Of a stretch of 64,000 nt of DNA, positions 22,423 to 33,459 are shown one piece after another. The notes beneath the pieces were generated by a model that saw nothing but the letters and a program-made list of their open reading frames with translations, ran no database searches and was not told the DNA's origin. The first letter of the stretch is position 1, and every line of letters begins with the position of its first letter. Position numbers and translations under genes: made by a program. Origin of the DNA: Siphonodentalium dalli (Eukaryota; Mollusca; Scaphopoda; Gadilida; Siphonodentaliidae); NCBI GenBank assembly GCA_032622095.1, contig CP136069.1, forward strand, positions 52,686,760 to 52,750,759. The letters are read 5' to 3'.

Positions 22423-22608
22423 GCCAGTCATGCTCTCAGTTGAACCCTCCTCCTAACAGCTACGTCCTCGGATCCTGTAACAATTACTACGGCAGTACAT
22501 GTATGCTGCAGTGTAAGACTGGTTACCAGTCTAGTAAAGCAGGTCAGGTGACATGTGACATCAGTACCGGCACACCAGCATGGAATTTGATGCAGTTTAC
22601 TTGTTCAG
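22423..22608 (+). CDS. Exon: sushi/CCP domain 2 (six cysteines)
   Basis: Acceptor TTTATTTATAG ends at 22422; donor GTTAGA begins at 22609; phase 1 at both ends. Reads GQSCSQLNPPPNSYVLGSC, then STCMLQCKTGYQSSKAGQVT and TGTPAWNLMQFTC. Six cysteines in the sushi 1 pattern (C-L-x-C-x-x-GY core). Start chosen as the last acceptor of the repeat array, since it gives the expected module length of 62 codons. Longer in-frame starts are possible. Confidence 0.85.
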
Positions 22609-22629
22609 GTTAGATATTTTTTGTCACAA

Positions 22630-23110
22630 AGATTTTGATCGGAAGACCAGTGAGATCACCAGTGCCCCGCGGTAACTTGAACAAACACTCAACCAATTTC
22701 TTTCATATTTGGTATATGGATCTTTTACAACAATATCTTGAAAGAATTTTAAAACCTGATTTGTCCAATCCTTTTTACCTGAGTTTACAGCCCTTAGTTT
22801 GTCTATTTTTAGGATATTTTAGGTCTGTTAGCCCGATAACTTGAACAAACATCAACCAATTTTATTCATATTTGGTTTATGGATCTCCCACAACTATATC
22901 TCGATCGAGTTCGAAAATCAGATTTGTCAGATCCATTTTACCTGAGATACGGCCCTGAGGTCTACCTTTAGAAATTTTATGACTGTTGTGCAAACACTTG
23001 ACAAATGTCAACAGATTCCATTTATATTGGGTATAATGTATCCTTTACTACAATATCTTGATTGAGTTCAAAAACCAGGTTTGTCCGACTTTTTTACCTT
23101 AGTTACTCTA
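22630..23110. repeat. 'GGTAACTTGAACAAAC' tandem repeat, about three units
   Basis: Units of about 160 bp share AACTTGAACAAACA, CATATTTGGTATATGGATC, ACAATATCTTG and TTTTACCTGAG. Related in style to the other 'ACCTGAGTTAC' repeats of this intron set. Non-coding. Confidence 0.55.
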
Positions 23111-23699
23111 TTATGGGCAAAAAAACTCGACCAGAGCAGAACAGACCCATCTTGATGCACAATCCTTGTTTTTTTATATTAGAAATGAAAATCTAGTTTA
23201 CAACGTTGCCTATAAAGAACCATTAAAGTAGCGATAGTGGCAATCTTAATTCTAGCACTCGACCGGCGGCCAGGAATGGTCCACAAAAAAGTGGCACACT
23301 GCTGTCATGCAAATTCTTACCGGTAATGGCCTTGAATGGCCCGACACTGGCCACTACAGATAAGCACGGTTCCAATGACCTTAGTTAAAAATATGTTGCC
23401 AGTAAAGTACCGTTAGTGGCAATGGTTTGTTCTGACATTCTACCAGTAGCCCGGTGATGACCCATGAGTAGCACACAGCTGGCATGTCATCAAATTATTG
23501 CCAGTGAAGGCTTCGAATGGCACTGGTCACTGGTCAACTTGTAATTTATTAGTTTCCGCGCATGCAATGTGTGGGGAAATTCATTAGAAGATAATGTAAT
23601 TTGATGTTTGTAATATTTTATTATTTTTTATTGCTGAATGCAATAATAGTATGTTGTGTTTCTTGAAGGATTAATGAGGGTGCCCCCCATCCAACCCAC

Positions 23700-23722
23700 A
23701 CCCCTCCCCCCCCCCCCCCCAC
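23700..23722. repeat. Poly-C tract followed by a ~66-bp duplication
   Basis: A C-run, then two copies of GGTATTCAGGATCCATACCC-type sequence at about 23755-23860. A matching G-run lies at about 24170-24182 on the other side of the M1 element. Confidence 0.5.
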
Positions 23723-23857
23723 CCCAGTATTCGGGGATTCATATGCCCAATTTAACCGGTATTCAGGATCCATACCCCTCTCTTAGCTGGTACTCAGGAT
23801 TCATATGCCCAATTTAACCGGTATTCAGGATCCATACCCCTCTGTTAGCTGGTACTC

Positions 23858-24071
23858 AGGATTTAGTCGGATATATGGCTTGTTGCCATTCATCAGAAAG
23901 CTCTCCCTTTTTCAGGATTTAGTCGGAAATATGGCTTGTTGCCATTCATAGGAAAGCTCTCACTGAGAGTTTTCCGATTAATGGCAACAAGCCATATTTC
24001 CGACTAAATCCTGAAAAGTTACCCATAATTCTGCTGGGGTTAAGGAGTCGACTATTTGGGGCATTACTGTA
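23858..24071. mobile_element. M1 MITE, copy 8 (left end rearranged)
   Basis: The left terminus is missing. GGATTTAGTCGGA...GCTCTCCC occurs twice in tandem before a normal right arm ending GGGGCATTACTGTA. Signs of replication slippage or gene conversion within the arm. Confidence 0.7.
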
Positions 24072-24261
24072 TTTTGTTGCAATTCCATCAAATACCTATT
24101 GATATGATGAAATTATGGATATTATGTACTTCATCAAATGTGTGAAAACAATGATTTTACGTGTATAAGGGGGGGGGGGGGGTGTTACACCTTCATTAAT
24201 ATTTGGCGTAATCTTGTTAGATGGGAGCAATAGCTAAGTTTCAATATTTCCTTCATTGCAG

Positions 24262-24447
24262 CTATTACCTGTCGCACAATACCAGCGCCATTTGGTGGGG
24301 GAAAAATAACCGGCTGCCGACAACCATATAATTATGGAACAATATGTACCCAGACATGCCCATCATCAACCGTAGCTGTGGGATCGTCATTAAGGACATG
24401 CCAAGCAGATGGTACATGGTCCAGGATGCGAATAGACTGCACACAAC
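24262..24447 (+). CDS. Exon: sushi/CCP domain 3 (six cysteines)
   Basis: Acceptor TTCATTGCAG ends at 24261; donor GTGAGT begins at 24448; phase 1 at both ends. Reads ITCRTIPAPFGGGKITGC, then YGTICTQTCPSS and SLRTCQADGTWSRMRIDC. Six cysteines and the TC.ADGTWS signature. Same length (62 codons) as sushi 2, suggesting duplication from it. Confidence 0.9.
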
Positions 24448-24484
24448 GTGAGTAATCTCATCTAATCTAAAAGAGAAAATCCTG

Positions 24485-25720
24485 CAATTAGTGTGTCTGT
24501 CATTAGTAGAATCAGGTCCCTGCAAGGCTAGCATCACCAAATTCACCCTCTGGGTAGGGCTTCATCGTATCCACCTTCACAATACCGACTACCGTATTAA
24601 ATGAAAAACCGCGGTATGACTATAAATACCGTCAAGAATAATTTCCAAACATTTTGCTATTCAAGATCCTATGGAACATGCAGTACACAATTCAATATTC
24701 GCGTTTAAATACAGTGTCACGCGGACACATAAAAATAGGACAACGCTATGCATAGCGCTTGATCGTAACAATGTGTGGGGTCCTAATGACGTCGCTTATG
24801 CAAAAATAACAGGTATTTAATTCACAATTTTTAATTCACAACAAAGCATATTATTATCAAATTAGAATGATATTATTATTGAGAATCAAATTGATATGGC
24901 TCTTGGTTTGTTTTCTAAAGAAGTTATACCATGAGGGGATTTAAGTCCAGATTATACTAAAAATGTTAGGGCATCTCCAACCAATACCTATTTATCTGTG
25001 GTGTCTCGATGATGGATAAACATTAAGGAAACAATTGTGAGAGTAAGATTTAAATTTCGTAATTGTATGGATGGCGATCATGGTCTAATTATTGCATTGT
25101 GTACACTAATTTAAGCTGCTTATGAGATGACTATAAACACACATCCATCAGCGTACAACGTGTTGGCACTGCCTTTGTTAAAATTGCTTTTCGCACTTTG
25201 CTGCAGTTATACTCTGGGCGTGTGGCTGGTTATCGTCTCGCTGGATCTCGTTCAGTCTCGCTGGTTCTCCTTCTTGTTCATTACTTACAAGCACGTGTTA
25301 TTTACTCGGATTATATCAAGTTTTTTTTTTACGTTTGCTGTCGTAAAACCGACTCAAAGAAGAAATTATAATTTGCAGCGATATACCGACTATTCAAGTA
25401 ATCCAATACCGACTACACGGTATTAGAAATAAAACCGCGGTATGACTAAATACCGAAAAACCGTGAAGCCCTACCTCTGGGGACCTCATTCTGCTTAGGA
25501 CTCAACTGCTATGGGAGACCTAGGATCAGATTGAATTTCCCCGGTGATGTTCACCATTAGTCACCTCGATTATGCATTTTATCTTCTGCAAATTAGGGGA
25601 TATAGCAACTGAATAGAAGGGAAAAAGTACTAAAAAAATGGAAACTATAGATACTTCCCAGAAGGTAAGGATTAAACAGAATGAGGTCCAAAGAGGGTGA
25701 ATTTTTTTGCATTACAGGAC
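24485..25720. mobile_element. Family D foldback element interrupted by a hAT insertion
   Basis: The left piece has GTGTGTCTGTCATT and TCACCAAATTCACCCTCTG. The right piece resumes with CTCTGGGGACCTCATTCTGC and runs through ATTAGGGGATATAGCAAC to about 25720. Family D full copies lie at 32917-33374 and 26545-26975. The outer right end is not well defined. Confidence 0.6.
24555..25473. mobile_element. hAT-type element, 919 bp, 8-bp TSD, nested
   Basis: Starts TAGGGCTTCATCG and ends CGTGAAGCCCTA. Flanked by CCTCTGGG at 24547-24554 and 25474-25481, which also rejoins the host repeat exactly. Subterminal ATACCGACTA and AAACCGCGGTATGACT occur at both ends, but in the same orientation rather than inverted. 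No transposase frame; non-autonomous. Confidence 0.88.
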
Positions 25721-25872
25721 TTAATGTGAAAAGTGAAAATTCATCTATGCCGACATTGGATCTGTGTATCGCAATCACTTTAAGTCATGTTTGCATGATC
25801 TTTAGTATGCTAATGAGGCAGCATGACAGGAATAATATCCACCCACGTGTAACAGATTTTTATCTTTTGTAT

Positions 25873-26083
25873 ATTTACCCTTGAATAACTGGAGCTTCCT
25901 GAAATTTTTCGAAAACCCTGTGGCGATGCATTCTCTTATATATGGAAGTCTCCCATAGATATTTACCTTAACCTTGCAAGCCAGTGCATTCTCTTATATA
26001 TGCAAGGTTCCCTATAGAAGACTCACATATATAAGATAATGTACTGGCACAGGATCTTTGATGCTGCATCAGTGCAAATCCCG
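25873..26083. mobile_element. P1 TTAA MITE, reverse orientation, right end cut
   Basis: Begins TTTACCCTTGAATAACTGGAG, carries two core palindrome pieces and GATGCTGCATCAGTGC, and abuts the next TTAA element at 26084. Confidence 0.55.
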
Positions 26084-26526
26084 TTAACCCTTTACCCAAC
26101 AAAACGGCCAAAAACGCCCAAATAAAGCTTCAACAGCCTAAAATACCCTGTGCCAATGCATTCTCTTATATATGCGAGTCGACCATAGGTCGCCTCGCAT
26201 ATATAAGAGAATGCATTGGCCTAACAATTTTTTTAAATAAATGTTTCTTATAATTTTTAGGACATAAAATAAAAAACATCCATTACCCTGCAGGGAGCCC
26301 CACACATATATAGAAGCATATAGAAGAGTGTCGTCTGCTCATGTTTGTCTGGGGCTCTGTATGGGTGAAATTATAAAATTGTTAAAGAATACAAGAAAAA
26401 GTTATTAAAATTGTAAAATAAATTTAGGTCAATGCATTCTCTTATATATGCGAGGCGACCTATGGTCGACTCGCATATATAAGAGAATGCATTGGCACAG
26501 GGCCCTTCTGTTGGGTAAAGGGTTAA
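26084..26526. mobile_element. P2 TTAA MITE, full length
   Basis: Starts TTAACCCTTTACCCAACAAA and ends TCTGTTGGGTAAAGGGTTAA. Inside are two ~72-bp palindromes (about 26150-26222 and 26430-26503) built on CAATGCATTCTCTTATATAT. TTAA ends suggest a piggyBac-like origin; no transposase. Confidence 0.8.
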
Positions 26527-26544
26527 GAATGGGTTAACAATCAA

Positions 26545-26975
26545 GCCTGATTATAGCGTGCCTGTTATTTGCAGAATGAGGTCCACAGAGGGTGAATTTA
26601 GTGAAGCTATCCCGCATAGCGGGCTAGCTAGCATCAGTAAATTCACCCTCTCTGGAAAGTTTCTTTATTATCAAATTTCTATAGAAACTTATTGACATAG
26701 ATTCTATTTATTTTTTAGTTAGTTTCTCTATATCCCCAAATTGGCAGATGACACATTGCATAATCGAGGTTCCGAATGGGTGTACATCACAATATTTACC
26801 ATTTGGGAACTTCAATCTGTGTCTATGTCTCCCATAGCAGATGAGGCTTAAGCAGTATGAGGTCCCCAGAGGGGTGAATTTAGTGATGCTAGCCCACTAT
26901 GTGGGATATCATCACTACATTCACCATCTAGGAGCCTCATTCTGCAAATGACAGGCACATTTAACTCAGGTTTCG
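26545..26975. mobile_element. Family D foldback element, copy 2
   Basis: Left end AGCGTGCCTGTTATTTGCAG; right end TGCAAATGACAGGCACATTT. Each end contains a palindrome, GAATGAGGTC...GACCTCATTC-like, around GCTATCCCGCATAGC or a similar centre. The middle has GCATAATCGAGG. It directly abuts the next TTAA element. Confidence 0.7.
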
Positions 26976-27365
26976 TTAACCCTTTACCCAACAAACCGGC
27001 CAAATAAAGCTTCAACAGCCTAAAATATCTTCTGTCTGTCTCAATAGAACCATACAAATATGGATATCATTGGAACCGGCTCCTTGACCACATTGTGATA
27101 GTTACAGTTATGCCCTGTGCCAATGCATTCTCTTATATATGCGAGTTGACCATAGGTCGCCTCGCATATATAAGAGAATGCATTGGCCTAAAAAAAATCT
27201 TTTTTTAACACTTTTTACCATTTTTTCTTACATTCTTTAACAATTTTATAATTTTTAATGTGTTAAGCCAATGCATTCTCTTATATATGCGAGGCGACCT
27301 ATGGTCGACTCGCATATATAAGAGAATGCATTGGCACAGGGCCGTTCTGTTGGGTAAAGGGTTAA
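26976..27365. mobile_element. P2 TTAA MITE, second copy
   Basis: Starts TTAACCCTTTACCCAACAAA and ends GTTGGGTAAAGGGTTAA, with two core palindromes at about 27118-27188 and 27269-27343. It carries an extra segment, CAGTTATGCCCTGTGCC, after TGGCCA-like text, also seen in the 44-kb copy. Confidence 0.8.
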
Positions 27366-28561
27366 AAATGGGATGAAGGTATCCACATGCTTCATGTCAT
27401 GGTGTATCTCTTCCGTAAACTTTGTGTATTGATTCAGAAATATAAACTAGTTGGAGAGACCAGTCACTAGGAAATAACTGTCTTTCCTCATTATTTCCCC
27501 ACTAACCAGCACTAACTGGGACATAAAATGTTACTATTTTTAGAACATTACAAAATGTGTTGGTTGATAACATATTTTGAAATATTCTTAAGTCAAATAC
27601 ATGTATATGTACAACATAATTTCTCCTACATTTTTGAGAATACTAACATTGCAAATATGTCTTCTAAGAGAGGATCAATGAGATTTTGTTTGTTGTTGTT
27701 GTTGTTGTCCTACATGGAAGAGATAGACCATCTTAATTAGTAAGAATAGTTGTTGCAAATCTTTTTGAGTTTAGTTTTGCACTTTCCAGAATTTGATTTA
27801 TAATTTTTTAGCATCACATTTTACAGAAAGTTAGGCCAAACTGATTTCCCACCCATCTGTATTGCCTAAAACCATCAGTGTGGGTATCTTTTCTTAACAC
27901 TAGTTTGTTCTACCAACATCAGAGCTAAATTAGTAGAACAAAATAACATCGGAGGGTGATGATAGAAGAACCATTTAAATGGGCTAGGATCTGGAGAAGC
28001 ACCCCATGCTGAAACTGAATTAGTGGATCATTTAAAAATTTTGAAGGTTTTGGGATCAAATGACTTTTCTGTAAAGTTTTGACTTCTGAGACACCTGGAC
28101 CCAAGATAACTTTAATTTTTGGCTATATATGTTCAGCCACAGAACACCCGGTGTCTTGCAATTATGAGTTTCAGTTGGTTGACAGCTGCCAAGTACAGAG
28201 TCTGATGACATCATCATGTTAGTATCACTTATCAGCCACCTGATCATGACCTGATCAGGTGATACTTTGGTTGATGACAGATGCCAACCACAGAGCCTGG
28301 GCCATCATCATATTTGTTTCAGTTATCAGCCACCTGATCATGATCAGGTGATTTTTGGTTGATTGACAGGTGCCATGTTTCTGCCACCTGGTGTGATGTC
28401 ATCAACATGGAATTTTCCATGATTTTGCTCTGTGATTGAAAGGACTGATGTCAGGAATTTGGGTCAAACATCTGTGCTCTGATCCCATGAGTGGATTTCT
28501 GAGGTCATGAACTGATTTGAGGTCAGGGTCAGAATGTCTCTCAAATGTGCTGAATTCAAAA
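27366..28561. other. Intron sequence; short TGT repeat and CACCTGATCATGA duplication
   Basis: No exon recognised. A (TGT)n run lies at about 27688-27707. Around 28228-28345 two units carry CAGCCACCTGATCATGA and TCAGGTGAT, which can pair as short hairpins. Otherwise nothing identified. Confidence 0.45.
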
Positions 28562-29620
28562 CTCAATGAGGGGGAATGGTCATTTTTCCGAAGGTCTGCT
28601 ATTCCGAAGCTCCCTTATGCCGAAGGTCTGTTATTCCGAAGATCCACTATTCCGAAGGTCCCTTATGCCGAAGGTCTGTTATTCTGAAGATCCGCTATTC
28701 CGAAGATCCACTATTCCGAAAGTGCACTTTAAGCACACAATCCATGCGACTGTAAAGATTTATAAATCTCCTATATATTACACAGGATGGACATAATACA
28801 CCACTGCTAGGTACTATTGGCAGAATATAGTTCCACTTAAAAATATTGGCCAAACTATAAAAACTTTCGGAATAGCGGACCCTGTAACAACAACTGCAAG
28901 TTATGCCGAGGGTTCGTTATTCCGAGGGTTCGTTATTCCGCAGGTCTGTTATTTTGCTTCTATATGATAGCATGCATAATTATGGTCATTGCATATTGAT
29001 ATGTTTTGGCAATAATACAATAGTAGTGAAGTAAGAACAATCAATGATCACCCCAATTAAGCAGCTTTATGATGATTTCAATTTGACCTTGAATTTGCAA
29101 ATAACGTTTGTTGCATACAAGGTATTCAAGAATCGTAACTCTATATAATTAGTTGCTTGTAACCATTTCGGTCATGCATCTATGTGATCAATCGCCATTC
29201 AGTTGCACCCCTTTGCATAGCAGTGACTAGCTCATTGGCAGAGGAACGCATATAGCAGCGATTGGTTCGCTGGCAGAGCTTGCGTTTCGAGGGGACTGAA
29301 CTCTGCATTATCTGAATGGCAATTATCCCTTTCATGATGGGAGCTGCGCTGCTGCAGCATTAAAGATCCTGTGTGCCAGTGCATATATTCTCTTATTTAA
29401 TGCGAGTCTCCCCACCGGGAGCATCGAACATATAAGAAAATGCACTGGTCAAGGTAAATATTGTCAGGCCAATGTATTCTCTTATATACATGTATGCGAG
29501 CCTCCCTATGGGAGACTTGCATATATAAGAGAATGGGGACCTTTGGAATAGCGGACCTTCACAATAGCGGACCTTCGGAATAACGGATCTTCAGAATAAA
29601 GGACTGTACTCCTCATTGAG
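28562..29620. mobile_element. Element with subterminal TTCCGAAGGTC repeats
   Basis: Terminal CTCAATGAGG (28562) and CCTCATTGAG (29611-29620) are inverted. The left end has at least seven tandem units of TATTCCGAAGGTCTG / TATGCCGAAGGTC to about 28725, a few more at 28868-28945, and the right end has the inverse GCGGACCTTCGGAATA units from 29540. Non-autonomous DNA element of unknown class. A TTAA-type MITE lies inside it. Confidence 0.7.
29325..29536. mobile_element. P1-type MITE nested in the TTCCGAAGG element
   Basis: CCCTTTCATGATGGGAGCTG at the left, GCTGCAGCATTAAAGATCC, then core palindrome pieces ending ATATATAAGAGAATG. The right terminus is lost where the host element's inverse repeats resume. 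Confidence 0.6.
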
Positions 29621-29789
29621 AATATTTTATATTAGGCCCAGCTAGGTCTTACAACCCTAATAAATACCTGTTTCAGGCAATTGTATGAGAAAAACTTCAT
29701 TTGGGAAAGGGGCCATGCAGGATATAGTTGCTTTTTATTCTTTTTCCCCAATATATCATTTTGATTTTAAATAATTTATGATATGTTCT

Positions 29790-30092
29790 TGTCAGAAGTA
29801 TCTAAAGTCTAAAATTAACATTGTTTTTAGTTACTTTTTCCCCTTCTGTTCAGTTTCTATATCCCCTAATTTGCAGAAGATAAATTGCATAATCGAGGTG
29901 ACTAATGGTTGAACATCACCAACTTCAAATGGGGCACTTTAATCTGATCCTAAGTCTCCCATAGCAGTTGGTCTAAGCAGAATGAGGTCCCCAGAGGGTG
30001 AATTTGGTAATGCTAGCCTACCATACACAATATCGTCGCTAAATTCACCCTCTGGGGACCTCATTTTGCAAATGACAGACACACTATTTTCA
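29790..30092. mobile_element. Family D foldback element, partial copy 3
   Basis: Contains ATATCCCCTAATTTGCAGA, GCATAATCGAGGTG and the right terminal palindrome GAATGAGGTCCCC...GGGGACCTCATT ending TGCAAATGACAGACACACT. The left palindrome was not found. Confidence 0.6.
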
Positions 30093-30494
30093 TGCTTTTC
30101 AACCTATGTGTTCCCTGCATTAATATTGATTTTGTTTCCAATTTTCTGGTTTAATACATAAAATCAATAGGGACATTTTTACATGCTATTTTTAGAACTT
30201 CAGGCGATCTCAGATAGAGATATAGTTATCCGGCTTATTACGTTCCAAATGTTTTTGCGAGCCTCGCGGAAATGTTTGGAGCTAAGCAAGCGGTAGAACT
30301 CTATCTCAATCTGAGATTGGCTGAAGTCCCAATTGATTGTATGTATTATACCAGATTGTACCAGAAAATTAGAAATAATATCATTATTAATTGATAGAAG
30401 TGTTTCCGGACAGGGGTCTTTGATTCATATTTATTTTATTTTATACACAGAAAACTATAAAAAAAAACTTGTAATTGGAAGAGATAGACCATAT

Positions 30495-30735
30495 TTAACC
30501 CTTTCATGACTGGAGCAGCACTGGTACAGCATTAAATATCCTGTCCCAGTGCATTCGCATTTTATAAGAGAATGCACTGGCTTACAAGGTCAAGGTAAAT
30601 ATTGCCAATGTATTCTCTTATATATGGGAGAGGCCATTGTATTCTCTTACATATGGGAGACTCACATATATAAGAGAATGCATTGGAACAGGGTTTTTGC
30701 AAAATTTCAGGAAGCTCCAGTCATGGAAGGGTTAA
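30495..30735. mobile_element. P1 TTAA MITE, full length, 40 bp before an exon
   Basis: Starts TTAACCCTTTCATGACTGG and ends CCAGTCATGGAAGGGTTAA, good inverted ends with TTAA. Core palindrome pieces are inside. It ends 40 bases before the transmembrane exon, leaving only TTCTTTTTTAACCTTTACAG as the pyrimidine tract. Confidence 0.8.
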
Positions 30736-30775
30736 AAACTGAGTTGTTTCTGATATTCTTTTTTAACCTTTACAG

Positions 30776-30905
30776 AGAGTGCTCAGCGAACTGGGAACTC
30801 TAATCCTAACTCGAGTAACACGACAGCGATTGTTACAGGAGTGGTCGTGTGTGTGTTGCTTCTGGCTGCCATAGCAACGGGTGGATTCCTCTATCATAAG
30901 AGAAT
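30776..30905 (+). CDS. Exon: transmembrane helix
   Basis: Acceptor AACCTTTACAG ends at 30775; donor GTAAGT begins at 30906; enters in phase 1 and leaves in phase 2. Reads SAQRTGNSNPNSSNTT, then the hydrophobic run AIVTGVVVCVLLLAAIATGG, FLYHKRM. A Ser/Asn-rich juxtamembrane stretch, a ~23-residue helix and a basic stop-transfer HKR give type I topology. Confidence 0.88.
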
Positions 30906-31589
30906 GTAAGTTGCTGAATACTTTAATCAATACTACATATAAGCATGGGACAGATGTGAAACAATAGACTATGTTGTCATTAAAGAATATTATGGATTTG
31001 TTCCAGTGTTTGAAAAGTATTCAGGAGCTATGCCAACTCGAGTAATGTAGCATTCTACTAACATCACTGAAAATCTCAAGCAAATCAACCGTACCACTCC
31101 ATTGAAAACATTATCTGAACTATGCTTGTAAATATTTACTTCTCAATTCGGGATGCTACTGATGGAGATAAACTGACAAAAACGATTTTGCCTTTGAGCG
31201 TTACCGCATTTAATTAATATATATTAAAGAATGACGTTGTGTACTGTATTGTCAATTTGGATATGATATTTATAGAAATAACTTTGAGCAAAATTATCTT
31301 CCATTTCAATTTGATCACCCTGCCGGTGTGTTTCACATCGCTTTAAAACATATAGCCATCTTATTTCCCTGTTGTTTGGTATAAAATCATGAGTCTTACT
31401 ATTTTTTGCTTAATTTTAAATTCATGAAAAATAGTACTGTGCAAATTTAAATATGAGGTAAGGTATATGGCTGTCATTATTTTCATCAATAGTTTGCTAT
31501 TCTATTTCTGATGGACCATGAAAATATAGAGATTCAATTTCATGTCACCGTCTCTGAGATTAGAAGGAGGGTGCATCACTTTTTATACG
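30906..31589. other. Intron sequence, nothing recognised
   Basis: No exon, tandem array or inverted termini seen before the repeat at 31590. Confidence 0.45.
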
Positions 31590-32570
31590 CCCTTTTTTGA
31601 AAAAGGTTGTATTATGTAATCAGTCTGTCCGTCCGTCTGTCGTGCCGTCCGTCTGTCGAGCCGTCTGTCATTTTTGGTTTCCGATCGATAACTCTAGTTA
31701 GGATTATTTGATCTGAACCAAAGTTGGCATGTGTATTTCCCAGCTAAAGATACAGGACAAGTTCGAATATGGGTTCTGTCCAATTATTTTTACATGAGTT
31801 ACGGCCATTTTTGTCCGCCGACCCAACGGGTTCGGAGGACTATTATAATCAGCCTGTGCATCCGTCAGTCCGTGCGTCTGTCCGTGCGTCCGAGGTTTCC
31901 GGATGATAACTTTAGTTAGAGTGAACCAAATTAAATTAAATTTGGTATGTGGGTTTACTAGCAGAATAGACAGGTCAAGTTCAAATTCTGGTTCCGTCCG
32001 CCAATTTTCACCAGAGTTATGCCCCCTTTTCGACTTAGAATTTGACCGTCTGTTAACATTTTTGGTTTCCGACCGATAACTCCAGTTTGGATTATTTGAT
32101 CTGAACCAAAGTTGGTATGTGTATTTCCCAGCTAAAGATACAGGTCAAGTTCGAATTCAGGTTCCGCCGGCCAATTTTCACCAGAGTTATGTCCCTTTTT
32201 GACTTAGAATTTTTGCCAATTTGAGGTTTCCGGATGATAACTTTAGTAAATGTGTACTGAATGAAATTAAATTTGGTATGTAGGTTTACTAGCACTAAAG
32301 ACAGGTTTTTATGCGCAAACAACGGTCGTATCAAGCCGACACTTAGAGGCGGACATGAGGTCTACCGACCTTTTATTCGACTTAGAATTTGACCAATTTC
32401 ATAACATTTCGGTTTCTGACCGATAACTCCAGTTTTGATTATATGATCTGAACCAAAGCTGGTATGTGTATTTCCCAGCTAAAACTACAGGCCAAGTTCG
32501 AATATAGGTTCTGTCTAATTATTTTTACATGATTTACGGCCATTTTTCGACTTAGAATTTGACCGTATTT
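31590..32570. repeat. Tandem 'GAACCAAAGTTGGTATG' repeat, four to five units
   Basis: Units of roughly 160-230 bp carry GATAACT(C/T)TAGTT, CCAAAGTTGGTATGTGTATT, CAGGTCAAGTTCGAAT and ACCAGAGTTATG. The array starts with (GTCCGTCTGTC)n. Same superfamily as the repeats at 11.5 and 15.9 kb. No coding content. Confidence 0.65.
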
Positions 32571-32714
32571 GGCATTGAAATTAAAGGTATATCAGATTTT
32601 CTTAAATGTAAGCTCAAAGTATTATTTTATTTTGCAGTAGTATATTTCAAAATGGCTAAAGGGCGTATTTTGCCACGCCCTAGCGATGCTCTTGTTGGAG
32701 ATTTAAGGTACAGG

Positions 32715-32861
32715 TACAGTAATGCCCTAAGTAATCGACTCCATAACCACAGCAGAATTATGGGTAACTTTTCAGGATTTAGTCGGAAATATGGCTTGTT
32801 GCCATTCATCGGAAAGCTCGGGGAGGTGGTTATGGAGTCGATTACTTAGGGCATTACTGTA
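32715..32861. mobile_element. M1 MITE, copy 9 (right arm deleted internally)
   Basis: Complete left arm to CGGAAAGCTCGGGGAG, joined to GTGGTTATGGAGTCGATTAC. Ends GGGCATTACTGTA. Confidence 0.75.
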
Positions 32862-32916
32862 TATTGTATAAAATGAAGAATATAGTATTAGTATAAAATG
32901 AAAATTCGCTGGACTC

Positions 32917-33374
32917 AAGTCTGAGTTTAGTGTGCCTGTCATTTGCAGAATGAGGTCCACAGAGCGTGAATTTAGTGACGCTATCCCGCATAGCCTTCTA
33001 GCATCACTAAATTCACCCTCTGGGACCTCATTCTGCTTAGTCCTCATCTTCTCTGGAAAGTTTCTTTATTATCAAATTTCTATAGAAACTTCTTCACATA
33101 GATTCTATTTCTTTTTTAGTTTAGTTTCTCTTTATCCCCAAATTGGCAGATGACACATTGCATAATCGAGGTTCCCAATGGGTGTACATCACAATATTCA
33201 CCATTTGAGAACTTCAATCTGAGTCTATGTTTTCAATAGCAAATGACGCCATGCAGAATGAGGTTCCCAGAGGGGGGAATTTAGTGATGCCAGCCCGCTA
33301 TGTGGGATATCGTCACTAAATTCACCCTCTGGGGACCTCATTCTGCAAATGACAGGCACACTAAACTCAGACTT
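32917..33374. mobile_element. Family D foldback element, type copy
   Basis: Inverted ends AAGTCTGAGTTTAGTGTGCC (left) and GGCACACTAAACTCAGACTT (right), extending through TGTCATTTGCAGAATGAGGT. Each end contains its own ~80-bp palindrome (AATTTAGTGACGCTATCCCG... and complement). No coding frame. It sits 85 bp upstream of the last coding exon. Confidence 0.8.
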
Positions 33375-33459
33375 GGCTGGACTGCATCAACATGTTAGGA
33401 CCTGTTAACAGAAACACATTTATTTTAATTTGGCCTTTCATTTTTCTATTTCATTTTAG

